Shown piece by piece: positions 36,459-44,288 of a stretch of DNA of 64,000 nucleotides (within the stretch, counting starts at the first letter, position 1; each line of letters starts with the position of its first letter). A program made the position numbers and the translations under genes. The notes below the pieces were generated by a model. The model searched no databases. It worked only from the letters and a program-made list of their open reading frames with translations, and was not told the origin of the DNA. The DNA is from Hyphomicrobiales bacterium. Lineage in GTDB: Bacteria; Pseudomonadota; Alphaproteobacteria; Rhizobiales; Rhizobiaceae. The DNA lies in NCBI GenBank assembly GCA_900465665.1, contig UBJO01000013.1:1-64000 (forward strand), read 5' to 3'.

Positions 36459-37097
36459 CTAGAACCAGAATACCCCATCTTCCAGCGCGGTGAACAGGCT
36501 GTCGGTGGCATCCGATAGCTTGCGGTCGATCACATGCAGATATTCGGTCCAGCCGGAGATGTGCTGCAGCTCTTCGGCGCCGTCGGAAATTCCGCGCAGG
36601 CCGATCAGCGGCAGATTATAGGCCTGGCAGGCGCGCAGGATGGCGAAGGTCTCCATGTCGACCATATCGGCATCGATGCCGGCATAGGCAGCGCCCGACA
36701 CGATGTTGGCACCCGTCGACAGCGTCGCTTCGGGAACACTGGGAATGCGCAGCGGTAGGTCGATCACCGCAGGCAGGTCGAGAAACGGCGTGCGCCCCTT
36801 CTCGAAGCCGAGCGGCGAGGCATCCATGTCGCGATAGGAAACCGACGTCACCTGATAGACCGCCGTCTGCTCGAGCTTGGCGGAGCCTGCCGAACCGAGA
36901 GAGACCACGAGCTGCGGCAGCTCTCCCTGGTGCTCAAGGGCCGCCAGCGTGCGCGTCAGCACCACGGCGGCCTCGACCGGGCCGACGCCTGTCATCAGCG
37001 GCTCGAAGCGCGAGCGCAAGAAGGGGCCGTACTCGGCCTCGGCGGCCATCACGAACAGGATGGATTTTCCCGCGACCGATTTCAGTTCGAACGTCAT
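36459..37097 (-). CDS. MTA/SAH nucleosidase-like protein (phosphorylase superfamily)
   Basis: A 212-residue nucleosidase. SILFVMAAEAEYGPFLRSRF, MTGVGPVEAAVVLTRTLAAL and LVVSLGSAGSAKLEQTAVYQ form the purine nucleoside phosphorylase-like fold. DADMVDMETFAILRACQAYN carries the ME(T) substrate motif, and LRGISDGAEEL holds the catalytic Asp. It should cleave methylthioadenosine and/or S-adenosylhomocysteine in methionine salvage. Its start overlaps the stop of the thioesterase gene by four bases, so the two are translationally coupled. Confidence 0.85.
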   Translation of the reverse strand: MTFELKSVAGKSILFVMAAEAEYGPFLRSRFEPLMTGVGPVEAAVVLTRTLAALEHQGELPQLVVSLGSAGSAKLEQTAVYQVTSVSYRDMDASPLGFEKGRTPFLDLPAVIDLPLRIPSVPEATLSTGANIVSGAAYAGIDADMVDMETFAILRACQAYNLPLIGLRGISDGAEELQHISGWTEYLHVIDRKLSDATDSLFTALEDGVFWF

Positions 37098-37543
37098 CCA
37101 GTAATGCCCTCTCTGCCGCGTATGATCATCATGGTGCTGGTCATCGAGGCGATCAGCTTGGCCGGGCCGTCGCTGATGGCGTAGCCGCGCCCGTCGGCGA
37201 CGATGATATTGGTGCCGGGCTTGGTGATCTCGCCGCGAAACAGGAAGCGCTCGCCGCGCCCGGGCGAGAGCAGGTTCACCTTGAACTCGATGGTCAGCAC
37301 CGAGGCGTCGGGGTCGATGACGCTGTAGGCGGCAAAGCCGCAGGCCGAATCCAGCACCGCCGAAATGATGCCGGCATGCAGGATGCCGTGCTGCTGCGTC
37401 AGCTTCACGTCGAACGGAAGCTCGATCTCCACCATCGCCCGCTCCACGCGGGTGAGTTCTGCGCCGATCGTGTGCAGCGCCGCCTGGCGCGAAAAATTGG
37501 TCTGGATGCGATCGCGGAAATCGCCGCTATCGGTATTGGTCAT
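37094..37543 (-). CDS. PaaI-family hotdog thioesterase
   Basis: A 149-residue single hotdog domain. The catalytic region is QQHGILHAGIISAVLDSACG (HGxxHAG motif with the Asp/Glu helix), followed by VLTIEFKVNLLSPGRGERFL. It likely hydrolyses an acyl-CoA of unknown identity. I chose ATG 37543, which has GAGGGCAG upstream; the longer frame reaches the divergent GNAT gene. It is coupled to the nucleosidase gene by a four-base overlap. Confidence 0.87.
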   Translation of the reverse strand: MTNTDSGDFRDRIQTNFSRQAALHTIGAELTRVERAMVEIELPFDVKLTQQHGILHAGIISAVLDSACGFAAYSVIDPDASVLTIEFKVNLLSPGRGERFLFRGEITKPGTNIIVADGRGYAISDGPAKLIASMTSTMMIIRGREGITG

Positions 37544-37684
37544 CTGTCTGCCCTCGTGCGAGCCGGAAAGTGCCATGCGTCGCCGCGCCACACAAGCGCA
37601 ATGGCGGAATGGCCGGTACGATTGTGCACTCAACGCTGGCGGCGGGACATGCTAGATCGGGGTTGAGATGAAGGGGAGGTCGGC

Positions 37685-38146
37685 GTGCTGCAGGTGAGGC
37701 GTTACACGGCTGATGATTGCGACGACACGATCGCGATCTTCTTGGCGGCGATCCGCGAGGTGGCGTCGCGCGATTACAGCCCGGCTGAAATCGAAGCCTG
37801 GGCGAAGGTCGAGGATCGCGCCGCCTGGGCGAAACGCCGCGCCAGCCGGCCAACCTTCGTCGCCGAACACGCGGGACGCGCGATCGGCTTTTCCGATCTG
37901 GAACCCGACGGTCACCTCGACATGATGTTCGTCCACCCCGCTCATCAGGGCATCGGCGTCGCCAGCCTGCTGCTCGCGATGGTCGAGGAGGAAGCGAAAA
38001 AGCAGGGTATCGGCCGCATCTTCACCGAGGCAAGCCTCACCGCGCGGCCGTTCTTCGAGCGTCGCGGCTTCACTGTCATCGCACGCCAGAGCGTCGAGAA
38101 GCGCGGCCAGCGCCTCACCAATTTCCGCATGGAGAAATTTCTCTAG
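37685..38146 (+). CDS. GNAT-family N-acetyltransferase
   Basis: A 153-residue acetyl-CoA-dependent acetyltransferase. The N-terminal strand is LQVRRYTADDCDDTIAIFLA. The acetyl-CoA loop appears as MMFVHPAHQGIGVASLLLAM (Q/R-x-x-G-x-G/A type), and FTEASLTARPFFERRGFTVI is motif B. The start is GTG 37685 with AAGGGGAGG upstream. The substrate is unknown. It is divergent from the thioesterase-nucleosidase pair and overlaps the convergent nucleotidyltransferase gene by four bases. Confidence 0.9.
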   Translation: MLQVRRYTADDCDDTIAIFLAAIREVASRDYSPAEIEAWAKVEDRAAWAKRRASRPTFVAEHAGRAIGFSDLEPDGHLDMMFVHPAHQGIGVASLLLAMVEEEAKKQGIGRIFTEASLTARPFFERRGFTVIARQSVEKRGQRLTNFRMEKFL

Positions 38147-38748
38147 AGCCGCTCCTGCCAGGCATGGCCGGGGTGCGCTTGTCCCAGCATGGCCTTCAGC
38201 CAGTCACGCTCCGAAGCTGCAAGCTTCGGCAGCGCCTTGGCAAAGTCCATCTCGTCCTTGTCGCGCAGGTATTTGGCCTTGAACAACAGCACGCCCGCCG
38301 GCCTGAGATAGGGTATGCCGTCGGCGGTGGTCGCGATCATCTCGGCGCGAGGAAACGCAATCGAGGGATCGCGCTTGTAGACCCAGCGATCGGCCGTTCC
38401 CTCCTCGATCATCATGTCGACGCGCCAGCGGCCGGCGGCGCGATCATGGCACCATATCTGCGCGATCCCGGCGGGCGGCGCTGCATCAGCCGGAAGGGGC
38501 GAGACCACGCCGCTCCCGACGGCGTAAAAGTCCATGTCGCCGAGCGCCGCGCGAAACATCGCGACGTCGTCGCGCAGCACGGTGAACTCCAGGTCCTCGT
38601 GATCGCGCGTCTTCTCTCCATGCCAGAGATCGAGCGCCCAGCCGCCGACCACGCACCATGGCTTCGCAATCCCGCCGAGCCGCAAGGCGAGTTCCGTAGG
38701 CTGCCAAGCGTCCCATGCGCCGTGATCGGGGATCGGTCGTGTCTCCAT
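38143..38748 (-). CDS. Aminoglycoside adenylyltransferase-like nucleotidyltransferase
   Basis: A 201-residue protein of the family that includes AadB/LinB-type antibiotic nucleotidyltransferases. WCVVGGWALDLWHGEKTRDH followed by EDLEFTVLRDD gives the GG(W/S) and paired acidic metal ligands. GRWRVDMMIEEGTADRW and FPRAEMIATTADGIPYLRPA complete the core. Chromosomal homologues are widespread and usually not linked to resistance, so a resistance role should not be assumed. ATG 38748 is used; Met 38775 is possible. Neither has a good binding site. Confidence 0.75.
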   Translation of the reverse strand: METRPIPDHGAWDAWQPTELALRLGGIAKPWCVVGGWALDLWHGEKTRDHEDLEFTVLRDDVAMFRAALGDMDFYAVGSGVVSPLPADAAPPAGIAQIWCHDRAAGRWRVDMMIEEGTADRWVYKRDPSIAFPRAEMIATTADGIPYLRPAGVLLFKAKYLRDKDEMDFAKALPKLAASERDWLKAMLGQAHPGHAWQERL

Positions 38749-38786
38749 GCGGCCCGTGTTAGCGGGGCGCGGCATCAAGGGCAATC

Positions 38787-39239
38787 TCAGTTGAGATAGA
38801 CGATGGAGGCGTTGAGCAGCGTCGCGAAGGAAACCCAGGCGAGATAGGGCAGGAAGAGCAGCGCGGCGATGCGGTCGGCATTCCAGCGGTTGAGGATGAA
38901 GGCGATGATCAGCGCGAGGAGCGCGAGGATCACGATCAACGCTACCGTCGGCACCTGCAGGCCGAAGAAGAACGGCGACCAGAGAAAATTCGCCACCATC
39001 TGTCCCGCCCAGATCAGCATCCCCACGGAGAGATGCCCGCGCATCCAGGTGCGCGCGCCGGCAAGCCCGATCAGCACGTAGAGAATGGTCCAGGCCGGCC
39101 CGAACACCCAATTCGGCGGATTGAAGGGCGGCTTGGCGAGCGATTGATACCACTCGCCCGGAAGATTGTTGACGCCGATCACAAGACCGCCGCCAAGCAC
39201 GATCGCAACGAAGATGATGTAGGTCAGGGCTTTGCTCAT
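38787..39239 (-). CDS. tspO: TspO/MBR-family tryptophan-rich sensory protein
   Basis: A 150-residue inner or outer membrane protein with five hydrophobic helices, the translocator protein fold that binds porphyrins. Signatures are AKPPFNPPNWVFGPAWTILY, MLIWAGQMVANFLWSPFFFG and FLPYLAWVSFATLLNASIVY. In Rhodobacter and Sinorhizobium it tunes pigment or stress gene expression through tetrapyrrole levels. ATG 39239 gives the standard start; the longer frame overlaps the divergent DUF2252 gene. Confidence 0.92.
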   Translation of the reverse strand: MSKALTYIIFVAIVLGGGLVIGVNNLPGEWYQSLAKPPFNPPNWVFGPAWTILYVLIGLAGARTWMRGHLSVGMLIWAGQMVANFLWSPFFFGLQVPTVALIVILALLALIIAFILNRWNADRIAALLFLPYLAWVSFATLLNASIVYLN

Positions 39240-39375
39240 GCGGCGGAGATAGGGCGCGGCGTTCGCCTCGCCAGAGCCATATCGCATACGATTCAAATGA
39301 TCGTGCAATGATCCCGATTGCCCGCCATGCGCTTCGGGATATGCTTGGCGAAGCAGGAAATTGGAGTGCTTCGAA

Positions 39376-40452
39376 ATGGCCGGTATCGTGCAGTCCACAC
39401 AGGCCTACGAAAGCTGGCTTCGCGGCCAGCTCGGGGCCGATCTGGTCGAAGGCGACCTCCTGCGCAAGCACATGAAGATGCGATCAAGCAGCTTTTCATT
39501 CCTGCGCGCCACCTATTGGCGCTTTGCGGAAACCATCCTCGATATCTGCCCCGACGCTGCCGCCGCGCCAAAGGTTCTGGCGATCGGCGACACGCATCTC
39601 GAAAATTTCGGTACCTGGCGCGATGTCGAGGGACGCCTCGTATGGGGCGCCAATGATTTCGACGACGCGGCAGTCATGTCCTATGCGCTCGATCTCATCC
39701 GGCTGACGGCAAGCGCGCTCCTGGCGGTCACCGAGAGCGGCCCGCCGGCCCAGACGATCGCGGCCTCGGTGCTGACGGGCTATCTGAGGGCGCTACAGAC
39801 GCCCACGCCCGTCATTCTCGAGCGCGATCACAAATGGCTGCGCAAGGCGCTGACCCTGCCCGATAGCGAGCGCCGCGCCTTCTGGGATAAATTCGCGAGC
39901 CTGGCGCCGGGCGAAAAGCCTGCGCCGTCAGCCTATGCCGAAGCGCTCGACGCGTCCTTGCCGCCGGGCCATGCCGCTTATGTTCCGAAGCCGCGCACCG
40001 CGGGCACCGGCAGCCTCGGGCGTCCGCGCTTCATCGCTTACACGGATTGGCGGGGCGGGCCGGTGCTGCGCGAGGCCAAGGCCATGCTGCAATCGGCATG
40101 GTCGCTCGCCCACGCGCCAGATGATCGCACCATCCATGCCGTCGAGATCGCGACAGGCCACATGCGGTCTCCCGATCCGCACTACCGGCTGATCGGCTCG
40201 GTTCTGGTGCGGCGGCTGTCGCCGAGCAGCACCAAGATCGAGATCGACGGCAATTCCGATTTGCTGCTCTCGCCGGATATGCTTGACCTGATGGGCTTCG
40301 AGATCGGCAACTGCCACGCCAATGATCCCGCAGCCGTTGATGCGATCCTGCGCGACCTCAAGGCGCGCAAGCCGGGCTGGCTGGTGGAAGACGCGAAGGC
40401 TGCGGCGGCGCAGATCGGCGCCGAGCAGAAAACATGGTCACACGCGTCGTGA
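39376..40452 (+). CDS. DUF2252 protein (kinase-fold-like)
   Basis: A 358-residue member of DUF2252. FLRATYWRFAETILDICPDA, then VLAIGDTHLENFGTWRDVEG and LVWGANDFDDAAVMSYALDL are the family core; GDxHxxNF and DFDDA look like the catalytic loop and metal site of aminoglycoside phosphotransferase-like kinases. Function is unknown. ATG 39376 has GGAG nine bases upstream. It is divergent from tspO and overlaps the convergent DUF1513 gene by 15 bases at its 3' end. Confidence 0.85.
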   Translation: MAGIVQSTQAYESWLRGQLGADLVEGDLLRKHMKMRSSSFSFLRATYWRFAETILDICPDAAAAPKVLAIGDTHLENFGTWRDVEGRLVWGANDFDDAAVMSYALDLIRLTASALLAVTESGPPAQTIAASVLTGYLRALQTPTPVILERDHKWLRKALTLPDSERRAFWDKFASLAPGEKPAPSAYAEALDASLPPGHAAYVPKPRTAGTGSLGRPRFIAYTDWRGGPVLREAKAMLQSAWSLAHAPDDRTIHAVEIATGHMRSPDPHYRLIGSVLVRRLSPSSTKIEIDGNSDLLLSPDMLDLMGFEIGNCHANDPAAVDAILRDLKARKPGWLVEDAKAAAAQIGAEQKTWSHAS

Positions 40453-41535
40453 GGGCGCGATCCTGACGATGTGCTGGTCCCAGGCCACGCTGCTGCGCTT
40501 GCCAAGGAAATCGCCGTCATAGGAGGAAACGGCAAAGCCGGTGCTCGCGGGCGCGATGCCGGCCGCCTCGGGCACGATCTCCTCGCGCAGCACCCGGCCG
40601 CTTATGGCATCGATCGTCACCGAGGCCCCGCCCTTGGGCGAAGTCACGCCCACCAGCCCGTCCTTGCGGTTGACTGCAATGGCGCCGACATAGTTGGCGA
40701 GCCTTCGGGTGGTCTCTTCGGGCAGGTCGACGAAGCGCAGATCCTCGCCCTTGGCGAAGGAGCCGACCAGCGGCGGCAGATCGTTGCGGCGTCCTTCATA
40801 CTGGCAGGCAAACCAGATGCGGCCGCTGTCGTCGACATCGACATGGCGCGTCGAAACCTGCGCCCATTCGGCGGGCAGCGTGTGCTTCTCGATCAGAGCG
40901 CCGGTTGCGGCATCCACGATCGTCAGCGAGGGCTGCATGTTGCCGAGGTTCAGCTTGGTGCGCCCGAAATCCGGATGCGTCTCGATCCCCCCATTGGCAA
41001 TGATGAGCATGTGCCCGTCGTCGCTGACGGTCATGTCGTGCGGGCCGACGCCATAGGTCTCGAATTCGCCGATCCGCTCGAAGCGATGGGTGGCGTCGTA
41101 GAGCCCGATCATGCCGCGATTGCCGTCGAAATCGTTCTCGCTGGCGTAAAGGATGCGCCCATCGGGCGAAAACGCGCCGTGGCCGTAGAAATGCCGGTTC
41201 TCGGCGGCCGTGATCACGATCGGCTTGGCTTTTCCGTGCGGGTCGAAGATCATCGCATAGGTGCCGGGCCGACGCGCGAAGGCGACGGTCTTGCCCGTGG
41301 CGGCGCTGAAGGCCATGCCGTGCGAGCGTGCCGGCAGAGCCACCTGATCGATGATCTCGCCGCGCTCGGAAACGGTCGCGACCGCGAAGGATCCATTGGC
41401 CTGCCGCACGCCGGAGGCATAGACGGCGTCGGCGCGCTCGAGCGCCATCAGCGCACGCGGCTGCAGGGCGGCCAGGAAGGTCAGCCCGGCCGCCTTGACG
41501 AAGCTGCGCCGGTTGATCGCGGCACTCCTGATCAT
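40438..41535 (-). CDS. DUF1513 protein, Tat-exported, beta-propeller-like
   Basis: A 365-residue periplasmic protein. The N-terminus INRRSFVKAAGLTFLAALQP has a twin-arginine signal. The mature part has repeated strands (YGHGAFSPDGRILYASENDF, GVGPHDMTVSDDGHMLIIAN, GRIWFACQYEGRRND) typical of a seven-bladed beta-propeller. It is last in the operon with two imelysins and a di-heme protein, a known association for DUF1513. Its role, perhaps in periplasmic iron handling, is inferred only from context. ATG 41535 is five bases from the preceding stop. Confidence 0.85.
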   Translation of the reverse strand: MIRSAAINRRSFVKAAGLTFLAALQPRALMALERADAVYASGVRQANGSFAVATVSERGEIIDQVALPARSHGMAFSAATGKTVAFARRPGTYAMIFDPHGKAKPIVITAAENRHFYGHGAFSPDGRILYASENDFDGNRGMIGLYDATHRFERIGEFETYGVGPHDMTVSDDGHMLIIANGGIETHPDFGRTKLNLGNMQPSLTIVDAATGALIEKHTLPAEWAQVSTRHVDVDDSGRIWFACQYEGRRNDLPPLVGSFAKGEDLRFVDLPEETTRRLANYVGAIAVNRKDGLVGVTSPKGGASVTIDAISGRVLREEIVPEAAGIAPASTGFAVSSYDGDFLGKRSSVAWDQHIVRIAPSRRV

Positions 41536-41539
41536 CGGC

Positions 41540-42706
41540 TCAGTCGCCGTCGGAGAAGGAGAAGCCGGCCGAGAGGCCGATCGCAGCACCATAGTTGTCG
41601 CTGATCATGGTCACGAGGTCGCGCGTATCGACCAGCAGCTGGTCAAGCTTTGCCTTTTCGGCATCGCTGGTGGCGACCTCGATATCGGGGTTGAGCTTGG
41701 GCACCGTTTCCAGAAGTGACTTCAGCTTGGCGTCGATCGCGTCGGCAACCGGCTTCTTGTCCGCAGGCAAGAGGTCGGCCATTTCGGCCTTCTGCCAAAG
41801 GTTGCGCAGCCCCTCCAGATTGGATGTCATCGACTTCCAGGTGTTCTTGGAGCGCCAGTAAATCGCCATCTTTGGGCGCGGCGTCGTGTCCTTGCCCTTG
41901 TAGAATTGCTCGAGGCGCTGATCGCGGACATTCTCGGCGCCATGCACGAGAGTGCCGAGCAGCGCGGTCACGGCTTCCTTGTTGTCCATGAAATCGGCGC
42001 TTTGCGGGCCGGGATGCTTCCAGCTCGCCTGGATGCCGTCAGGCTTTTCCCAGGCGGCGACCACTTCGGCTGCCTCGCGCTGGATGTTGCCGGCCACGGC
42101 CGCACCATAGAGGCAGCGGAAACCGCTCTTCTGGTTGGTGAGGTCTTCCGATCCCGTCCCATAGAGCACGTATTCGAGCGCCGTCAGGCCCTGCAGGGCA
42201 ACGCTCTTGGAGGCGATTGCATCGACCGTCGTGTCCTTGGGATCGGCCTTGGCGATCAGCGTCTGCACCTGTCTCAGGCCCACGCCCTTGCGATCCGGGT
42301 AGAACAGGATGTGCTCGAAGAGATTGTCCTGGATGACCGGGCCGACCTGCACCATTTCGATCGCTGACCAGTAGCGGATGATGTCGTCGAAGGCCGACTT
42401 CGCCTTGTCGAGGCTGCCGGGCGTGCCCTTGTCGCAGAGATCCTTCATCGCCGTGGTCAGTCGCGCCGCGGATTGCTGGGCGTTGCGGTAACCCGGGCGG
42501 ATCACCTCGTCGACAGCGCGCTGCATGACGGCGGGCACGGCCTCCTCGTTCAATCCCGGCTGGGCGCTAGCCTGGCCGGCCGGAGCGGCAGCCTGGCCAG
42601 CCTGACCCGCCGGTGCTGGGGTCTGCCCCGCCTGCGGAGCGGCCGTCTGCGCCACGGCATGGGAGGCAAGGGCAAGGGAGAGAACCAGAGGGTACCAAAG
42701 GCGCAT
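41540..42706 (-). CDS. Imelysin-family protein, second copy with altered metal motif
   Basis: A 388-residue exported protein: signal peptide at ~1-20, a Pro/Ala/Gln-rich linker (~21-50), then an imelysin domain. The family GxHxxE motif is replaced by GLTALE in KSVALQGLTALEYVLYG, so the His is lost while the Glu is kept. It may have become a structural or accessory partner of the first imelysin. Its ATG overlaps the stop of the di-heme gene (TGATG), which indicates translational coupling. Third gene of the operon. Confidence 0.85.
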   Translation of the reverse strand: MRLWYPLVLSLALASHAVAQTAAPQAGQTPAPAGQAGQAAAPAGQASAQPGLNEEAVPAVMQRAVDEVIRPGYRNAQQSAARLTTAMKDLCDKGTPGSLDKAKSAFDDIIRYWSAIEMVQVGPVIQDNLFEHILFYPDRKGVGLRQVQTLIAKADPKDTTVDAIASKSVALQGLTALEYVLYGTGSEDLTNQKSGFRCLYGAAVAGNIQREAAEVVAAWEKPDGIQASWKHPGPQSADFMDNKEAVTALLGTLVHGAENVRDQRLEQFYKGKDTTPRPKMAIYWRSKNTWKSMTSNLEGLRNLWQKAEMADLLPADKKPVADAIDAKLKSLLETVPKLNPDIEVATSDAEKAKLDQLLVDTRDLVTMISDNYGAAIGLSAGFSFSDGD

Positions 42707-44241
42707 CAAAGAGACTCCAAAAACGTAATCAGTGCCTGCCTGTTATCCGCAGGCAGGGAGGCAAATGCGTCGCGCGACTTTTGTGCTTCGCCGCCATGCC
42801 AGAGGATCGCCTCGGTGAGGTTTCTGGCCCGGCCGTCATGAAGGAAAAAGCTATGTCCGCTGACAGTCTTGGTGAGACCTATACCCCATAGCGGCGGCGT
42901 GCGCCATTCACGTCCGCTTGCAAGTCCAACCTGTTGTCCGTCCGCCAGCCCGTCGCCCATGTCGTGCAGCAGGAAGTCGGAATAGGGCCAGATCAGCTGG
43001 AAGGACTGCGCCTTGTCGAGGCTGTCGCGCCGCGTCACATACTTCGGAACATGGCAGGCCGTGCAGCCGCTCTCGTAGAAAACCTGTTTGCCCTTCAGCG
43101 TCTCGGGAAAGCTCGCCTTGCGCCGCGCCGGCACGGCCAGATTGGCGGAATAGAAGGTCACGAGGTCGAGGATCGGCCCTGGCGCTTCCTCGTTTCCAAG
43201 CCGCTTCTGCACGCCCGTTGGCATCGCCTTGCACTTGGTCTGCGCCTCGGTGCAATCGCCATGCGGGTCGGGCTGGTCGGGAGTGGAGATGCCGATGTCG
43301 TTCAGGAACGCGTCGGCGCTCTGGTCGCGAACGCTTGAATTCTGCGCCTTCCAGCCGAAGCGGCCAAGCGCGATCTTTCCGGTGCGGTGGTCGCGCACGA
43401 TCGCCGCCTTGCCGTGGATGCCATCGCCGTCCTTGTCGTCCGCGTCGGCATGCGCGAGGATATCGGCCTCGGGAATGGCTTCGATCAGCCCCAGCCCGAT
43501 CATCGCCGGCGCCACGCGCGGCGAGATCGTCGTTGCTGGATCGAGCGGGCCGTAACCGAGGTCGTCGATCGCGTAGCGCGGCCGCCGCAACGAGACGGTC
43601 TCGCCACCGGCGAGCGTCACCGGCTCCTCGGTGTATTCGACCGTCATCTTCCCCTCGGCGGGAAGGCCGGGTACCGCGCGATCCTGCAGCTGGTGGCCGT
43701 ACACGGGATCGGGGAAGTTGATGGTCTCGGCATTGGCGACGGCGCGCTCCTCGTCGGGCGTCTTGGCCGTCCGCGCCAGTCTGAGAAACATCGAGCTGGT
43801 GCTGGCGTCGGGCTCCGGCTTGCCGCGCCCGTCATTGAGGTGGCAGTTCATGCAGGAGCGCGCGTTGAAAAGCGGTCCCAGCCCGTCGGAGGCTTGCGTC
43901 GAGGAAGGGGCGGAGACCCAGAGCTTCTTGAAGAGCGCATTGCCGAGCTTGAACGGCTGCTCCTCCTCGAAAGGGATATTCGCGGAGATATGCGAGAAGG
44001 AATTCTTCGTCACCGGATCGATCGACGTCGCGCCGCCCGCCTGCATGGCCTCGTATTGCTCGGCCTTGGAAAAATCGGTGGTCGGCCGCGTCACATCGGC
44101 GACGCGCTTGGCGTCGGCTTCCGTGAGATCGGTGCGCTTGGTGGGAAGGTCGAAATTATCCGCAAGGGCGGCGGAAAGGCCGGCGATCGTGGCGCATATG
44201 GTTGCGCTGAAGAGAAGACGACGGGCCGGGAAAGGCGACAT
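42706..44241 (-). CDS. Di-heme oxidoreductase-family protein (DUF1111)
   Basis: A 511-residue periplasmic cytochrome. It has a signal peptide (~1-27) and two c-type heme sites, CMNCH near residue 128 (FNARSCMNCHLNDGRGKP) and CTACH near residue 395 (VFYESGCTACHVPKYV). The arrangement matches DUF1111 'thiol oxidoreductase' proteins, which are distant relatives of di-heme peroxidases. It lies between the two imelysin genes, with a one-base overlap to the second. A role in redox change of iron during uptake is an inference from context. Confidence 0.9.
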   Translation of the reverse strand: MSPFPARRLLFSATICATIAGLSAALADNFDLPTKRTDLTEADAKRVADVTRPTTDFSKAEQYEAMQAGGATSIDPVTKNSFSHISANIPFEEEQPFKLGNALFKKLWVSAPSSTQASDGLGPLFNARSCMNCHLNDGRGKPEPDASTSSMFLRLARTAKTPDEERAVANAETINFPDPVYGHQLQDRAVPGLPAEGKMTVEYTEEPVTLAGGETVSLRRPRYAIDDLGYGPLDPATTISPRVAPAMIGLGLIEAIPEADILAHADADDKDGDGIHGKAAIVRDHRTGKIALGRFGWKAQNSSVRDQSADAFLNDIGISTPDQPDPHGDCTEAQTKCKAMPTGVQKRLGNEEAPGPILDLVTFYSANLAVPARRKASFPETLKGKQVFYESGCTACHVPKYVTRRDSLDKAQSFQLIWPYSDFLLHDMGDGLADGQQVGLASGREWRTPPLWGIGLTKTVSGHSFFLHDGRARNLTEAILWHGGEAQKSRDAFASLPADNRQALITFLESL

Positions 44242-44288
44242 TTCGGAGTTCGGGCCGCCTCGGGAAACGAAGCGGCCCGCCTTTTCAC

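Noticed and set aside
34586..36493. 635-codon plus-strand frame
   Set aside because: It is antisense to guaA, which is unambiguous, and has repetitive Asp/Glu/His-rich composition typical of antisense frames.
38143..38748. Aminoglycoside resistance gene
   Set aside because: The fold matches antibiotic nucleotidyltransferases, but there is no mobile element, integron or other resistance gene nearby, and chromosomal members of this family usually have other roles.
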